This document shows positions 8,939 to 18,662 of a DNA stretch of 64,000 nucleotides, in pieces. Every line of letters starts with the position of its first letter. The stretch's first letter is position 1. This DNA comes from Metellina segmentata (taxonomy: Eukaryota > Arthropoda > Arachnida > Araneae > Tetragnathidae), in contig OX375873.1 in assembly GCA_947359465.1 (NCBI GenBank), forward strand, positions 90,107,978-90,171,977, in the 5' to 3' direction. The translations under genes were made by a program, and so were the position numbers. A model generated the notes under the pieces. That model was not told the DNA's origin and made no database searches. It saw nothing but the letters and a program-made list of their open reading frames with translations.

Positions 8939-10123
8939 ATGAGTATTTCTTTAAATTCTTCTCCCTCTCCGAGGGAGCAACAAACTGTTATGACTATTTC
9001 CAATGCTCGCTTCTTTATTGTAAAATTACTGGAATACAACAATCAAATTATTGCACCTCAGCTTTCATTTCAATCAATATCTCCTTTTCTCATTCATAAA
9101 ACTATTCAATCCTTTATCGGTACTATAAAATCTCTAAAAAAACTTCGTTCTGGTGACCTACTTATTGAGGTATCATCAGAAACGCAAGCACAAATCATAT
9201 CTAAAACTAGTTCACTTGGTTCCTTTACTGTTTCTGTTACCTCCCATAGAACTCTTAATACGTGCCAGGGCGTTATATCTGAACCGGATTTGCTATACGT
9301 TTCTGAAGAAGAAATACTAGACAATTTACGCAACGAGAACGTATGTTCTGTAAAACGAATATCAATAATTCGGGATGGGGTGAAAATCCCAACCAAACAC
9401 CTCATTTTAACCTTTGATTCACCGAAATTACCCGATCGAATCAAAGCAGCTTACTTAAGCTGCCCTGTCCGTGCTTTTGTCCCGAATCCTCGAAGGTGTT
9501 TTAAATGCCAGAGGTTCGGACATACGAAAATCTCCTGTCGTGGCCTCGACACCTGCGCTCGATGTGGAATTGTTGGACACAACAGTGATGATTGCACTGG
9601 ACCACCTCATTGCGTAAATTGCCAAGAAAACCACCCATCATATTCAAGATCTTGTATGAAATGGGTGTTCGAAAAAGAAATTCAATCCGTGAAAGTATAT
9701 CAAAATTTGTCCTACCCTGAAGCACGCAAGATCGTTGAGTCAAGGACTCCGAAACCTGGAACATCATACTCATCTAAAGTACAAAAATCTTTTAAAAGTA
9801 TAGGAACACAAACAACAATACCTGAATTAAATTCATTGCCAACTACATTAAATCCTAAAGAACCTACTAAAACAAGAGAACAAAGCAAAAAAAGAGCAAT
9901 CTCGCCAACCAAAACTGTTGCCCGTTCAAAAGCACTTCAAGCCTTAAAACTGAGATCAGCAAGAGAAAATACATCTTTACAGAAAACATCCAACCCTTTT
10001 AACCTTTTAAGTACTCAAAAAGATTCAGAAATTGTTAAACTTCATCCATCTGATGAAGAAATTGATGATCCCATCGACAACAAAATGATTGGGATCATAA
10101 ACGGAGACACTCCATCTCCTTAA
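8939..10123 (+). CDS. ORF1, gag-like nucleic-acid-binding protein
   Basis: 394 aa. This is the RNA-binding (gag-like) protein of the element, expected to coat its RNA in ribonucleoprotein particles. The frame is open upstream to 8810 but only with GTG; the first ATG is 8939, with A at -3, so I start there. The N-terminal half has no obvious motif. Three zinc knuckles follow: C187-C190-H195-C200, C206-C209-H214-C219 and a less regular C225-C228-H232-C239. The C-terminal third is rich in Lys, Ser, Thr and Pro. Knuckles just after the middle of ORF1 are typical of jockey, I and R1 group elements. The gene ends in TAA and ORF2 begins at the next base in the same frame. No internal stop or frameshift is visible. 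Confidence 0.9.
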   Translation: MSISLNSSPSPREQQTVMTISNARFFIVKLLEYNNQIIAPQLSFQSISPFLIHKTIQSFIGTIKSLKKLRSGDLLIEVSSETQAQIISKTSSLGSFTVSVTSHRTLNTCQGVISEPDLLYVSEEEILDNLRNENVCSVKRISIIRDGVKIPTKHLILTFDSPKLPDRIKAAYLSCPVRAFVPNPRRCFKCQRFGHTKISCRGLDTCARCGIVGHNSDDCTGPPHCVNCQENHPSYSRSCMKWVFEKEIQSVKVYQNLSYPEARKIVESRTPKPGTSYSSKVQKSFKSIGTQTTIPELNSLPTTLNPKEPTKTREQSKKRAISPTKTVARSKALQALKLRSARENTSLQKTSNPFNLLSTQKDSEIVKLHPSDEEIDDPIDNKMIGIINGDTPSP

Positions 10124-13100
10124 ATGGTAGGTTCATTTATATCTTGGAACTGTCGAGGATTACGAAATAAACTGGATGACATCAAAACCCTCATTACAGA
10201 GTACAATCCCGCCTGTGTTGCACTTCAGGAAACATACCTGAAGTCGGCTAACCCGGCGAAGATCCGACATTATACTTGTATTCGGAGAGATAATAATATC
10301 AGCAATGAAGGAAGAGCTTCAGGAGGTGTTGCGATCTTCACCTCCCATGCCTATCCCTCTCTCATTGTTTCTCTCGACACACCATTACAAGCAGTGGCTG
10401 TCAGAATACAAGTGCGACGGATGATCACTATCTGTACTATATACTTACCACCGAATAATTCCATCCAGCAACAGAGCCTTGAACACTTGGTAAAACAATT
10501 GCCCGAGCCCTTTATCATCATTGGTGACTTTAATGCTCACAGTACACTTTGGGGAAGTAGGGACACTAATTCCCGTGGGCGACAGATCGAACAGTTGATA
10601 ACTGATCACTGTCTCTGTCTGCTTAACAACGGTGAAGCTACCTACTTCCATGAGCCAACCCGAACCTTTCATACCATTGACCTCGTCATCTGCTCTCCTT
10701 CTGTTATACCTTTTTTCTCTTTATTTGTCGGCAGTGATCTACTTAACAGTGATCATTTCCCGATTTTCGTTACCCATATCGGTGGAAATGATCCTGTTTG
10801 CCGTCCATCACGATACATTTACGATGCAGCCGACTGGCCAGGTTTTACATCTCGGGCCATTATTACCGAACAGATGGTCGAGAGCAATATACACGAAGCT
10901 GTTTTAACAGTCACCGATGTTTTGATAAAAGCTGCTAATGCAACAATACCAAAGAAATCTCCATCTTTTCACAAACACCGTAGACCTTGGTGGAACGTTG
11001 AGTGCTCTGCAGCATTGAAGATTCAACGTAAGGCATGGGGCATATTTCGCCGATACCCCACTACTGCTAATTTAATAGCCTTTAAAAAAGCCAAAGCCAA
11101 TGCACGTCGAACACGTCGTCGTAGCCAAAGGGAATCATGGCAACGGTATGTTTCCAGCATAACATCAGTCACCACCTCAAAACAACTGTGGGACCGAGTT
11201 CGAAAAGCGTTGGGATTGTACTCCGAACAGCCCATTTCGTTCGTGAAAGAAAATGGAAATTATGTCTCCGAGGCTGTTGAAATAGCAAATGCCATTGCAC
11301 GCGCTTTTTCTACAGCCTCCAACTCTACCACGTTTTCAGAGACATTTCAACGTATAAAACTCCAGGCAGAATCCCAACGCATTAATTTTAACACTCCCTC
11401 AGAACTCACCTATAACTGTAGTTTTACTGAGGAAGAGCTGACAAGATGCCTTCAGAAGACCAGGATGACTTCACCTGGTCCTGATGGTATTACTTATGTC
11501 ATGCTGAAACATCTATCCCGTCCCTCCTTACTTAACATCCTACGACTCTACAACCGTATTTGGGAGGAACATGTATTCCCTTTGACTTGGACACGTGCTA
11601 TAGTTGTACCCTTCCCTAAACCTGGAAAGGACCCTACCAATCCATACAACTATCGACCCATTGCCCTTACGAGCTGCATGTGTAAACTTCTTGAAAAGAT
11701 GGTGAATTTTCGTCTCGTATACATCCTTGAGACGACTCGGGCTCTGTCACCTTATCAGAGCGGTTTCAGGGTTGGCCGCTCTACGGTTGACAACATCCTT
11801 GCTCTTGAGACCCAAGTTCGCCGTGCGTTCTTACGCCGAAACCATTTGGTTTCTATTTTCTTTGACATCGAAAAGGCGTATGATCGCACTTGGCGACATG
11901 GAATACTAAAAGATCTGCATAATCTTGGGTTTCGAGGACACCTACCAATATTCATTGAAAAATTTCTAACTTTAAGACAGTTCCAAGTAAGAATTGGATC
12001 CACCCTATCAGACCCCTTTGTCCAGGAAGAGGGCGTACCTCAGGGTAGCGTTCTTAGCGTTACGTTATTTGCGATCAAAATAAATAACATCTTATCTCAG
12101 CTACCACCATCTGTCCAAGGATATCTTTATGTGGATGACCTCGCTATATTTTGCCAAGGAAAGGACATGCGTTTCATTGAACGACAACTGCAGACGACTG
12201 TAACTCGTCTGATGAGGTGGTGTATTGAAAATGGTTTCAGCTTCTCTGCAGAAAAAACATCTTGTATGCACTTTTGCCGACTTCGAGGCCTGCATCCTGA
12301 TCCAGAAATTCTCCTGGGTGATATCAGGATAGCAGTTGTGGATTGCGTAAGATTTCTCGGAGTTATTTTTGACCCAAAACTTACCTTCCTTCCTCACGTC
12401 GAGCAATTACGTGCATCGTGTCTAAAAAAGCTGAACCTACTAAAAATGCTCTCAAACACGTCTTGGGGTGCGGAACGATCATCCATGCTTCGCATTTATC
12501 GATCAATCATTCGATCAAAGATGGACTACGCGTGCACAGCCTATGGTTCCGCTCGTTTATCTGTTTTGCGAAAGCTGGATCCTGTGCATCACTCTGCGCT
12601 TCGGATATGTTCGGGTGCCTTTCGCACCTCACCCATCAAAAGCCTATGCGTTACATGTGTCGAATCACCATTAGATTCCACTCGTCTCATTTTGTCGCTT
12701 CAATTTTATTTCCGCATCATGTGTCATCCTTGTCATCCACTAAAAAATTTATTCCTTCAGAATTCACTTGATCGCCTTTTCCAAAATCGCCCGTCCTGTA
12801 TTCCACCTTTTAGCCTACGGATGCGGCATGCCCTGAGTAATACACCTCTAAATACCATCGACGTTGCCAAACGTCCATTTTTTCCTACTCCACCTTGGGA
12901 AACAAGAAAATTGAAACTCTTGGATATTTTTAATGGTTTTAAAAAATTAAATACAAATGATTTTATCTATCGCCAACTTTTTACTTATCATAGAAACTTT
13001 TACAAAAATTATATAGCAGTATACACAGACGGATCCAAACTTTCTGATTATGTTGGTTGCGCCATCGTTTCTGGGAACTATATTGTTAACTTCCATTTAC

Positions 13101-13807
13101 CTTCTTTTATTTCTATCTTTACAGCTGAAATGTTCGCAGTATACAAGGCATTACAATACATAGCTGGGCTCAAAAGGGGTCGATTTATCATTTATACAGA
13201 CTCGAAAAGCGTCTTGGATTCCTTGTTATTGAACAATCCTCAACACTCTTATGCATTAGATGTACTCAATGCTCATCGTCAGCTCTCTCGACGTGGTTTC
13301 GAAGTATTGTTTTGTTGGATCCCAGGTCACGTCGGGATAGCTGGTAACGAACAAGCCGATGCTGCAGCTAAAAGTGCGACGACTCTAACAAATATCAATA
13401 TCCCTTATAACGATCTTAAATTAACTACCAAAGACCTTGTTTTAAACGATTGGTACCAAGATTGGGGTATGGAAATTAATAACAAACTTCATGCTATCCA
13501 ACCAATCATCTCCATCCGACCCTGCCTAACGATTCGTCGATTAGACGTGATTTTAACGCGCCTTCGAATCGGACACACACGTTTTACACACAGGCATCTT
13601 TTCTTAGGAGAGAGGGCCCCTGCGTGTGACGTGTGTGGCGTACCTTTTACTGTTCATCACATTTTAATTACATGCCCTGTTTTTAACTCTCATCGTAATA
13701 GATTTTTTAGTTATTCATTTTTAAAATTGGATGACTTAGTAGGTGAAAATCCCCATCCAAATCTTTTCCCATTTTTAAATGCCATTGGCTTTTTACATGC
13801 GATATAA
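10124..13807 (+). CDS. ORF2, endonuclease - reverse transcriptase - RNase H polyprotein
   Basis: 1227 aa, the enzyme of target-primed reverse transcription. Endonuclease at about 1-220: WNCRGLRNK with N9, QET with E36, GDFNAHS with D135 and N137, TIDLV with D186, SDH with D210 and H211. Reverse transcriptase at about 440-760: SPGPDG at 450, motif A FFDIEKAYD with D581, motif B GVPQGSVLS at 637, motif C YVDD at 669-672. RNase H at about 962-1085: YTDGS D968, E1002, YTDSKS D1026, GHVGIAGNEQAD with H1069 and D1079. Near the C-terminus C1168-C1171-H1179-C1184 forms a CCHC-type motif. All catalytic residues are present and the length is normal. A Val follows GSVLS in motif B where Pro is more usual. 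The start is the ATG that directly follows the ORF1 stop; expression probably needs reinitiation or readthrough. Confidence 0.96.
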   Translation: MVGSFISWNCRGLRNKLDDIKTLITEYNPACVALQETYLKSANPAKIRHYTCIRRDNNISNEGRASGGVAIFTSHAYPSLIVSLDTPLQAVAVRIQVRRMITICTIYLPPNNSIQQQSLEHLVKQLPEPFIIIGDFNAHSTLWGSRDTNSRGRQIEQLITDHCLCLLNNGEATYFHEPTRTFHTIDLVICSPSVIPFFSLFVGSDLLNSDHFPIFVTHIGGNDPVCRPSRYIYDAADWPGFTSRAIITEQMVESNIHEAVLTVTDVLIKAANATIPKKSPSFHKHRRPWWNVECSAALKIQRKAWGIFRRYPTTANLIAFKKAKANARRTRRRSQRESWQRYVSSITSVTTSKQLWDRVRKALGLYSEQPISFVKENGNYVSEAVEIANAIARAFSTASNSTTFSETFQRIKLQAESQRINFNTPSELTYNCSFTEEELTRCLQKTRMTSPGPDGITYVMLKHLSRPSLLNILRLYNRIWEEHVFPLTWTRAIVVPFPKPGKDPTNPYNYRPIALTSCMCKLLEKMVNFRLVYILETTRALSPYQSGFRVGRSTVDNILALETQVRRAFLRRNHLVSIFFDIEKAYDRTWRHGILKDLHNLGFRGHLPIFIEKFLTLRQFQVRIGSTLSDPFVQEEGVPQGSVLSVTLFAIKINNILSQLPPSVQGYLYVDDLAIFCQGKDMRFIERQLQTTVTRLMRWCIENGFSFSAEKTSCMHFCRLRGLHPDPEILLGDIRIAVVDCVRFLGVIFDPKLTFLPHVEQLRASCLKKLNLLKMLSNTSWGAERSSMLRIYRSIIRSKMDYACTAYGSARLSVLRKLDPVHHSALRICSGAFRTSPIKSLCVTCVESPLDSTRLILSLQFYFRIMCHPCHPLKNLFLQNSLDRLFQNRPSCIPPFSLRMRHALSNTPLNTIDVAKRPFFPTPPWETRKLKLLDIFNGFKKLNTNDFIYRQLFTYHRNFYKNYIAVYTDGSKLSDYVGCAIVSGNYIVNFHLPSFISIFTAEMFAVYKALQYIAGLKRGRFIIYTDSKSVLDSLLLNNPQHSYALDVLNAHRQLSRRGFEVLFCWIPGHVGIAGNEQADAAAKSATTLTNINIPYNDLKLTTKDLVLNDWYQDWGMEINNKLHAIQPIISIRPCLTIRRLDVILTRLRIGHTRFTHRHLFLGERAPACDVCGVPFTVHHILITCPVFNSHRNRFFSYSFLKLDDLVGENPHPNLFPFLNAIGFLHAI

Positions 13808-14062
13808 TATATATATATATTACCATCATACTTTTAAATACATAACTCTTACTCTTGGTCTTTTACATCATATTTTTATTCATTATCTTCCATATGTATT
13901 GTAGGTTAGCATATTTTAGGTACATTTAAAGCTCAAATTATTGACTTTTTTTTAAAAATATTTTATCGTAAAAAAACAAAAACAATTTTACGCTGGAATC
14001 TTTTTGCACTGATTTTTAATATTTTTACATCTACAATAATTTTTATTGTTTTATCCGGCGTT

Positions 14063-14096
14063 TGGCGCAGCTTGTCCAATTTTGGACCTTGCGCCA
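14063..14096 (+). other. 3'-terminal hairpin, likely RT recognition structure
   Basis: tggcgca (14063-14069) pairs with tgcgcca (14090-14096), and gtcc with ggac inside. It sits just before the tail, where many LINEs keep the RNA structure bound by their reverse transcriptase. The function is inferred from position. Confidence 0.6.
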
Positions 14097-14123
14097 TAAA
14101 ACCCAAACCAACCAACCAACCAA
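14097..14123 (+). repeat. (CCAA)n-type 3' tail
   Basis: Starts taaaaccc and continues as four ccaa units up to the target duplication. A short tandem tail other than poly(A) is known in several LINE groups. Confidence 0.85.
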
Positions 14124-14136
14124 CCATAGGTCGCTG
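14124..14136 (+). repeat. Target site duplication, 3' copy
   Basis: Second copy of ccataggtcgctg, directly after the CCAA-rich tail. The uninterrupted site is seen once at 3157-3169 in the paralogous unit. Confidence 0.9.
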
Positions 14137-14157
14137 TTTCGACGCCGGCTCGACGGA
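14137..14157 (+). pseudogene. Class D tRNA, 3' part after the retrotransposon
   Basis: tttcgacgccgg... to the acceptor 3' end. Preceded by the second target-duplication copy. Confidence 0.9.
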
Positions 14158-14338
14158 TTGTTATTTTATCAGAATCACATAATTTTAATTCGATACATTA
14201 ATCTATTTAGCATTGCAAAGGCATGCTTATGTTCGAAGAGTGTAGTTTTTATTTGACTCTAGAAAAGTACAGACACAAATTTTCTCAAACAAGGTAACTA
14301 TTTAATTTGTTGACGCTTAGTAAAGTTCTTTATTTGTA

Positions 14339-14427
14339 CCGTCGATAGCTCAGTTGGTAGAGCGGTGGACTGTAGTGGATTAAACACGGAAATCCATAGG
14401 TCGCTGGTTCGACTCCGGCTCGACGGA
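14339..14427 (+). tRNA. tRNA-Tyr (GTA), class A
   Basis: Intact; partner of 3372 (which has C65T). No near T4. Confidence 0.9.
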
Positions 14428-14608
14428 TTGTTAATTTATCAGAATCACATAAGTATAAATAGATACATTAATCTATTTAGCATTGCAAAGACATGCTTAT
14501 GTTCGAAAAGTGTAGTTTTTATTTGACTCTTGAAAAGCACAGACACAAATTTTCCTAAACAAGGTAACTATTTAATTTGTTGACGATTAGTAAAGTTCTT
14601 AGTTTGGA

Positions 14609-14697
14609 CCGTCGATAGCTCAGTTGGTAGAGCGGTGGACTGTAGTGGATTTAACGCGGAAATCCATAGGTCGCTGGTTCGACTCCGGCTCGACGGA
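14609..14697 (+). tRNA. tRNA-Tyr (GTA), class A
   Basis: Intact; partner of 3642. Confidence 0.92.
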
Positions 14698-14878
14698 TTG
14701 TTATTTTATAAGAATCATATAATTTTAAATAGATACATTAATCTATTTAGCATTGCAAAGACATGGTTATGTTCGAAAAGTGTAGTTTTTATTTGACTCT
14801 AGAAAAGTACAGACACAAATTTTCTCAAATAAGTTAACTATTTAATTTGTTGACGCTTAGTAAAGTTCTTAATTTGTA

Positions 14879-14967
14879 CCGTCGATAGCTCAGTTGGTAG
14901 AGCGGTGGACTGTAGTGGATTAAACTCGGAAATCCATAGGTCGCTGGTTCGACTCCGGCTCGACGGA
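14879..14967 (+). tRNA. tRNA-Tyr (GTA), class A
   Basis: Intact; partner of 3912. Confidence 0.92.
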
Positions 14968-15148
14968 TTGTTATTTTATCAGAATCACATAATTTTAATT
15001 CGATACATTAATCTATTTAGCATTGCAAAGACATGCTTATGTTCGAAGAGTGTAGTTTTTATTTGACTCTAGAAAAGTACAGACACAAATTTTCTCAAAC
15101 AAGGTAACTATTTAATTTGTTGACGATTAGTAAAGTTCTTAGTTTGGA

Positions 15149-15237
15149 ACGTCGATAGCTCAGTTGGTAAAGCGGTGGACTGTAGTGGATAAAACATGGA
15201 AATCCATAGGTCGCCGGTTCGACTCCGGCTCGACGTA
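15149..15237 (+). tRNA. tRNA-Tyr (GTA), class A variant
   Basis: C1 to A, A22 mismatch and G72 to T: acceptor end damaged on both sides. Confidence 0.55.
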
Positions 15238-15418
15238 TTGTTATTTTATCAGAATCACATAATTATAAATAGATACATTAATCTATTTAGCATTGCAAAG
15301 ACATGCTTATGTTCGAAAAGTGTAGTTTTTATTTGACTCTTGAAAAGCACAGACACAAATTTTCCTAAACAAGGTAACTATTTAATTTGTTGACGATTAG
15401 TAAAGTTCTTAGTTTGGA

Positions 15419-15507
15419 CCGTCGATATCTCAGTTGGCAGACCGGTGGACTGTAGTGGAAGGAACAGAGAATCCCGAAGATAGCTGTTTCGACTCGGGCT
15501 CGACGCA
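15419..15507 (+). pseudogene. tRNA-Tyr-like pseudogene, class C
   Basis: Partner of 4451. Confidence 0.65.
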
Positions 15508-15686
15508 TCACTTTTTTTTCTGGATTTGCAATATTTAATACAACTGTTTTTAGCTGTTTATCATTTAAAATTATAAGCTTAGAGAATATAAATTATATTT
15601 CTAATTTCGGAAAACAACGTATATGAATATTCCCAAATAAGACTTAAATTTGTATATTCTACGCTCTGAAATGACAGTTGTTTGAA

Positions 15687-15775
15687 CCGTCGATAGCTCA
15701 GTTGGCAGAGTGGTGGACTGCAGTGGATTAAACACGGAAATCCATAGGTCGCTGTTTCGACGCCGGTTCGACGGA
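15687..15775 (+). tRNA. tRNA-Tyr body with GCA anticodon, class D
   Basis: T53 lesion; partner of 4719. Confidence 0.5.
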
Positions 15776-15956
15776 TTGTTATTTTATCAGAATCACATAA
15801 TTTTAATTCGATACATTAATCTATTTAGCATTGCAAAGACATGCTTATGTTCGAAGAGTGTAGTTTTTATTTGACTCTAGAAAAGTACAGACACAAATTT
15901 TCTCAAACAAGGTAACTATTTAATTTGTTGACGCTTAGTAAAGTTCTTTATTTGTA

Positions 15957-16045
15957 CCGTCGATAGCTCAGTTGGTAGAGCGGTGGACTGTAGTGGATTA
16001 AACGCGGAAATCCATAGGTCGCTGGTTCGACTCCGGCTCGACGGA
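15957..16045 (+). tRNA. tRNA-Tyr (GTA), class A
   Basis: Intact, keeps G72 that its partner 4989 lost. Confidence 0.92.
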
Positions 16046-16226
16046 TTGTTATTTTATAAGAATCACATAATTTTAAATATATACATTAATCTATTTAGCA
16101 TTGCAAAGACATGCTTATGTTCGAAAAGTGTAGTTTTTATTTGACTCTAGAAAAGTACAGACACAAATTTTCCTAAGCAAGGTAACTATTTAATTTGTTG
16201 ACGATTAGTAAAGTTCTTAGTTTGGA

Positions 16227-16315
16227 CCGTCGATAGCTCAGTTGGTAGATCGGTGGACTGTAGTGGATTAAACGCGGAAATCCATAGGTCGCTGGTTCGA
16301 CTCCGGCTCGACGGA
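16227..16315 (+). tRNA. tRNA-Tyr (GTA), class A variant
   Basis: D-stem GATC mismatch, as in partner 5259. Confidence 0.78.
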
Positions 16316-16496
16316 TTGTTATTTTATAAGAATCACATAATTTTAAATAGATACATTAATCTATTTAGCATTGCAAAGACATGCTTATGTTCGAAAAGTG
16401 TAGTTTTTATTTGACTCTAGAAAAGTACAGACACAAATTTTCTCAAATAAGTTAACTATTTAATTTGTTGACGCTTAGTAAAGTTTTTAATTTGTA

Positions 16497-16585
16497 CCGT
16501 CGATAGCTCAGTTGGTAGAGCGGTGGACTGTAGTGGATTAAACTCGGAAATCCATAGGTCGCTGGTTCGACTCCGGCTCGACGGA
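16497..16585 (+). tRNA. tRNA-Tyr (GTA), class A
   Basis: Intact; partner of 5529. Confidence 0.92.
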
Positions 16586-16766
16586 TTGTTATTTTATCAG
16601 AATCACATAATTTTAATTCGATACATTAATCTATTTAGCATTGCAAAGACATGCTTATGTTCGAAGAGTGTAGTTTTTATTTGACTCTAGAAAAGTACAG
16701 ACACAAATTTTCTCAAACAAGGTAACTATTTAATTTGTTGACGATTAGTAAAGTTCTTAGTTTGGA

Positions 16767-16855
16767 CCGTCGATAGCTCAGTTGGTAAAGCGGTGGACTG
16801 TAGTGGATTAAACATGGAAATCCATAGGTCGCCGGTTCGACTCCGGCTCGACGGA
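16767..16855 (+). tRNA. tRNA-Tyr (GTA), class A variant
   Basis: C13-A22 mismatch; partner of 5799. Confidence 0.75.
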
Positions 16856-17036
16856 TTGTTATTTTATCAGAATCACATAATTATAAATAGATACATTAAT
16901 CTATTTAGCATTGCAAAGACATGCTTATGTTCGAAAAGTGTAGTTTTTATTTGACTCTTGAAAAGCACAGACACAAATTTTCCTAAACAAGGTAACTATT
17001 TAATTTGTTGACGATTAGTAAAGTTCTTAGTTTGGA

Positions 17037-17125
17037 CCGTCGATATCTCAGTTGGCAGACCGGTGGACTGTAGTGGAAGGAACAGAGAATCCCGAAGATA
17101 GCTGTTTCGACTCGGGCTCGACGCA
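17037..17125 (+). pseudogene. tRNA-Tyr-like pseudogene, class C
   Basis: Partner of 6069. Confidence 0.65.
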
Positions 17126-17304
17126 TCACTTTTTTTTCTGGATTTGCAATATTTAATACAACTGTTTTTAGCTGTTTATCATTTAAAATTATAAGCTTAG
17201 AGAATATAAATTATATTTCTAATTTCGGAAAACAACGTATATGAATATTCCCAAATAAGACTTAAATTTGTATATTCTACGCTCTGAAATGACAGTTGTT
17301 TGAA

Positions 17305-17393
17305 CCGTCGATAGCTCAGTTGGCAGAGTGGTGGACTGCAGTGGATTAAACACGGAAATCCATAGGTCGCTGTTTCGACGCCGGTTCGACGGA
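17305..17393 (+). tRNA. tRNA-Tyr body with GCA anticodon, class D
   Basis: Full-length partner of the truncated 6337. Confidence 0.5.
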
Positions 17394-17574
17394 TTGTTAT
17401 TTTATCAGAATCACATAATTTTAATTCGATACATTAATCTATTTAGCATTGCAAAGACATGCTTATGTTCGAAAAGTGTAGTTTTTATTTGACTCTAGAA
17501 AAGTACAGACACAAATTTTCTCAAATAAGTTAACTATTTAATTTGTTGACGCTTAGTAAAGTTCTTAATTTGTA

Positions 17575-17663
17575 CCGTCGATAGCTCAGTTGGTAGAGCG
17601 GTGGACTGTAGTGGATTAAACACAGAAATCCATAGGTCGCTGGTTCGACTCTGGGTCGACGGA
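17575..17663 (+). tRNA. tRNA-Tyr (GTA), class A variant
   Basis: T stem 3' side ctggg: one mismatch at 49:65, and B box C62 is T. Intron with acacag. Confidence 0.75.
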
Positions 17664-17843
17664 TTGTTTGTTTATCAGAATCACATAATTTTAAATAGAT
17701 ACATTAATCTATTTAGCATTGCAAAGACATGCTTATGTTCGAAAAGTGTAGTTTTATTTGACTCTAGAAAAGTACAGACACAAATTTTCCTAAACAAGGT
17801 AACTATTTAATTTGTTGACGATTAGTAAAGTTCTTAGTTTGGA

Positions 17844-17932
17844 CCGTCGATAGCTCAGTTGGTAGAGCGGTGGACTGTAGTGGATTAAAAATGGAAATCC
17901 ATAGGTCGCTGGTTCGACTCCGGCTCGACGGA
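17844..17932 (+). tRNA. tRNA-Tyr (GTA), class A
   Basis: Intact; intron tggattaaaaatggaa; short spacer follows. Confidence 0.92.
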
Positions 17933-18033
17933 TAGTTATTTTAGCAGAATCACATAATTTTATATAGATAAATTTTCCCAAATAAGGTAACTACTTAATT
18001 TGTTGAAGCTTAAAAAGAAGTTCGTAATTTGTA

Positions 18034-18122
18034 CCGTCGATAGCTTAGTTGGTAAAGCGGTGGACTATAGTGGATTAAGAACTGAAATCCATAGGCCGCT
18101 GGTTCGACTCCGGCTCGACGGA
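18034..18122 (+). tRNA. tRNA-Tyr-like (ATA), class B
   Basis: All stems pair, perfect B box; partner of 7045. Confidence 0.75.
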
Positions 18123-18303
18123 TTGTTATTTTATCAGAATCACATAATTTTAATTCGATACATTAATCTATTTAGCATTGCAAAGACATGCTTATGTTCG
18201 AAGAGTGTAGTTTTTATTTGACTCTAGAAAAGTACAGACACAAATTTTCTCAAACAAGGTAACTATTTAATTTGTTGACGCTTAGTAAAGTTCTTTATTT
18301 GTA

Positions 18304-18392
18304 CCGTCGATAGCTCAGTTGGTAGAGCGGTGGACTGTAGTGGATTAAACACGGAAATCCATAGGTCGCTGGTTCGACTCCGGCTCGACGGA
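18304..18392 (+). tRNA. tRNA-Tyr (GTA), class A
   Basis: Intact, with the normal B box its partner 7315 lost. Confidence 0.92.
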
Positions 18393-18573
18393 TTGTTATT
18401 TTATCAGAATCACATAATTTTAAATAGATACATTAATCTATTTAGCATTGCAAAGACATGCTTATGTTCGAAAAGTGTAGTTTTTATTTGACTCTAGAAA
18501 AGTACAGACACAAATTTTCTCAAATAAGTTAACTATTTAATTTGTTGACGCTTAGTAAAGTTCTTAATTTGTA

Positions 18574-18662
18574 CCGTCGATAGCTCAGTTGGTAGAGCGG
18601 TGGACTGTAGTGGATTAAACACAGAAATCCATAGGTCGCTGGTTCGACTCTGGGTCGACGGA
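18574..18662 (+). tRNA. tRNA-Tyr (GTA), class A variant
   Basis: ctggg T-stem mismatch as at 17575. First gene of the 3187-bp repeat. Confidence 0.75.

Larger units (their letters stand above)
8382..14123 (+). mobile_element. Full-length non-LTR retrotransposon (I/R1/jockey-group LINE) inside a tRNA-Tyr gene
   Basis: About 5742 bp with no terminal repeats. Order: 5' UTR starting with a short hairpin, ORF1 (gag-like with zinc knuckles), ORF2 (apurinic-type endonuclease, reverse transcriptase, RNase H, C-terminal Cys/His motif), 3' UTR with a hairpin and a (CCAA)n tail. Both ORFs are open, the ends are clean and the 13-bp target duplication is perfect, so the insertion is young and possibly active. 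The presence of RNase H places it near the I, R1 or LOA groups rather than CR1 or RTE. The exact clade needs a tree. Its base composition and codon use differ clearly from the AT-rich array. Confidence 0.95.
13808..14123 (+). other. 3' UTR and tail of the retrotransposon
   Basis: 316 bp without coding potential. It begins with a short (TA)n run, is AT-rich, then has a GC-rich hairpin and ends in aaacc/ccaa repeats instead of poly(A). Confidence 0.85.

Noticed and set aside
12418..12771. Overlapping frames inside ORF2 on both strands
   Set aside because: They are shadows of the 1227-aa ORF2, whose RT and RNase H motifs are unambiguous.
8382..14123. LTR retrotransposon or retrovirus
   Set aside because: No terminal repeats, no protease or integrase, and the endonuclease is the apurinic type typical of LINEs.
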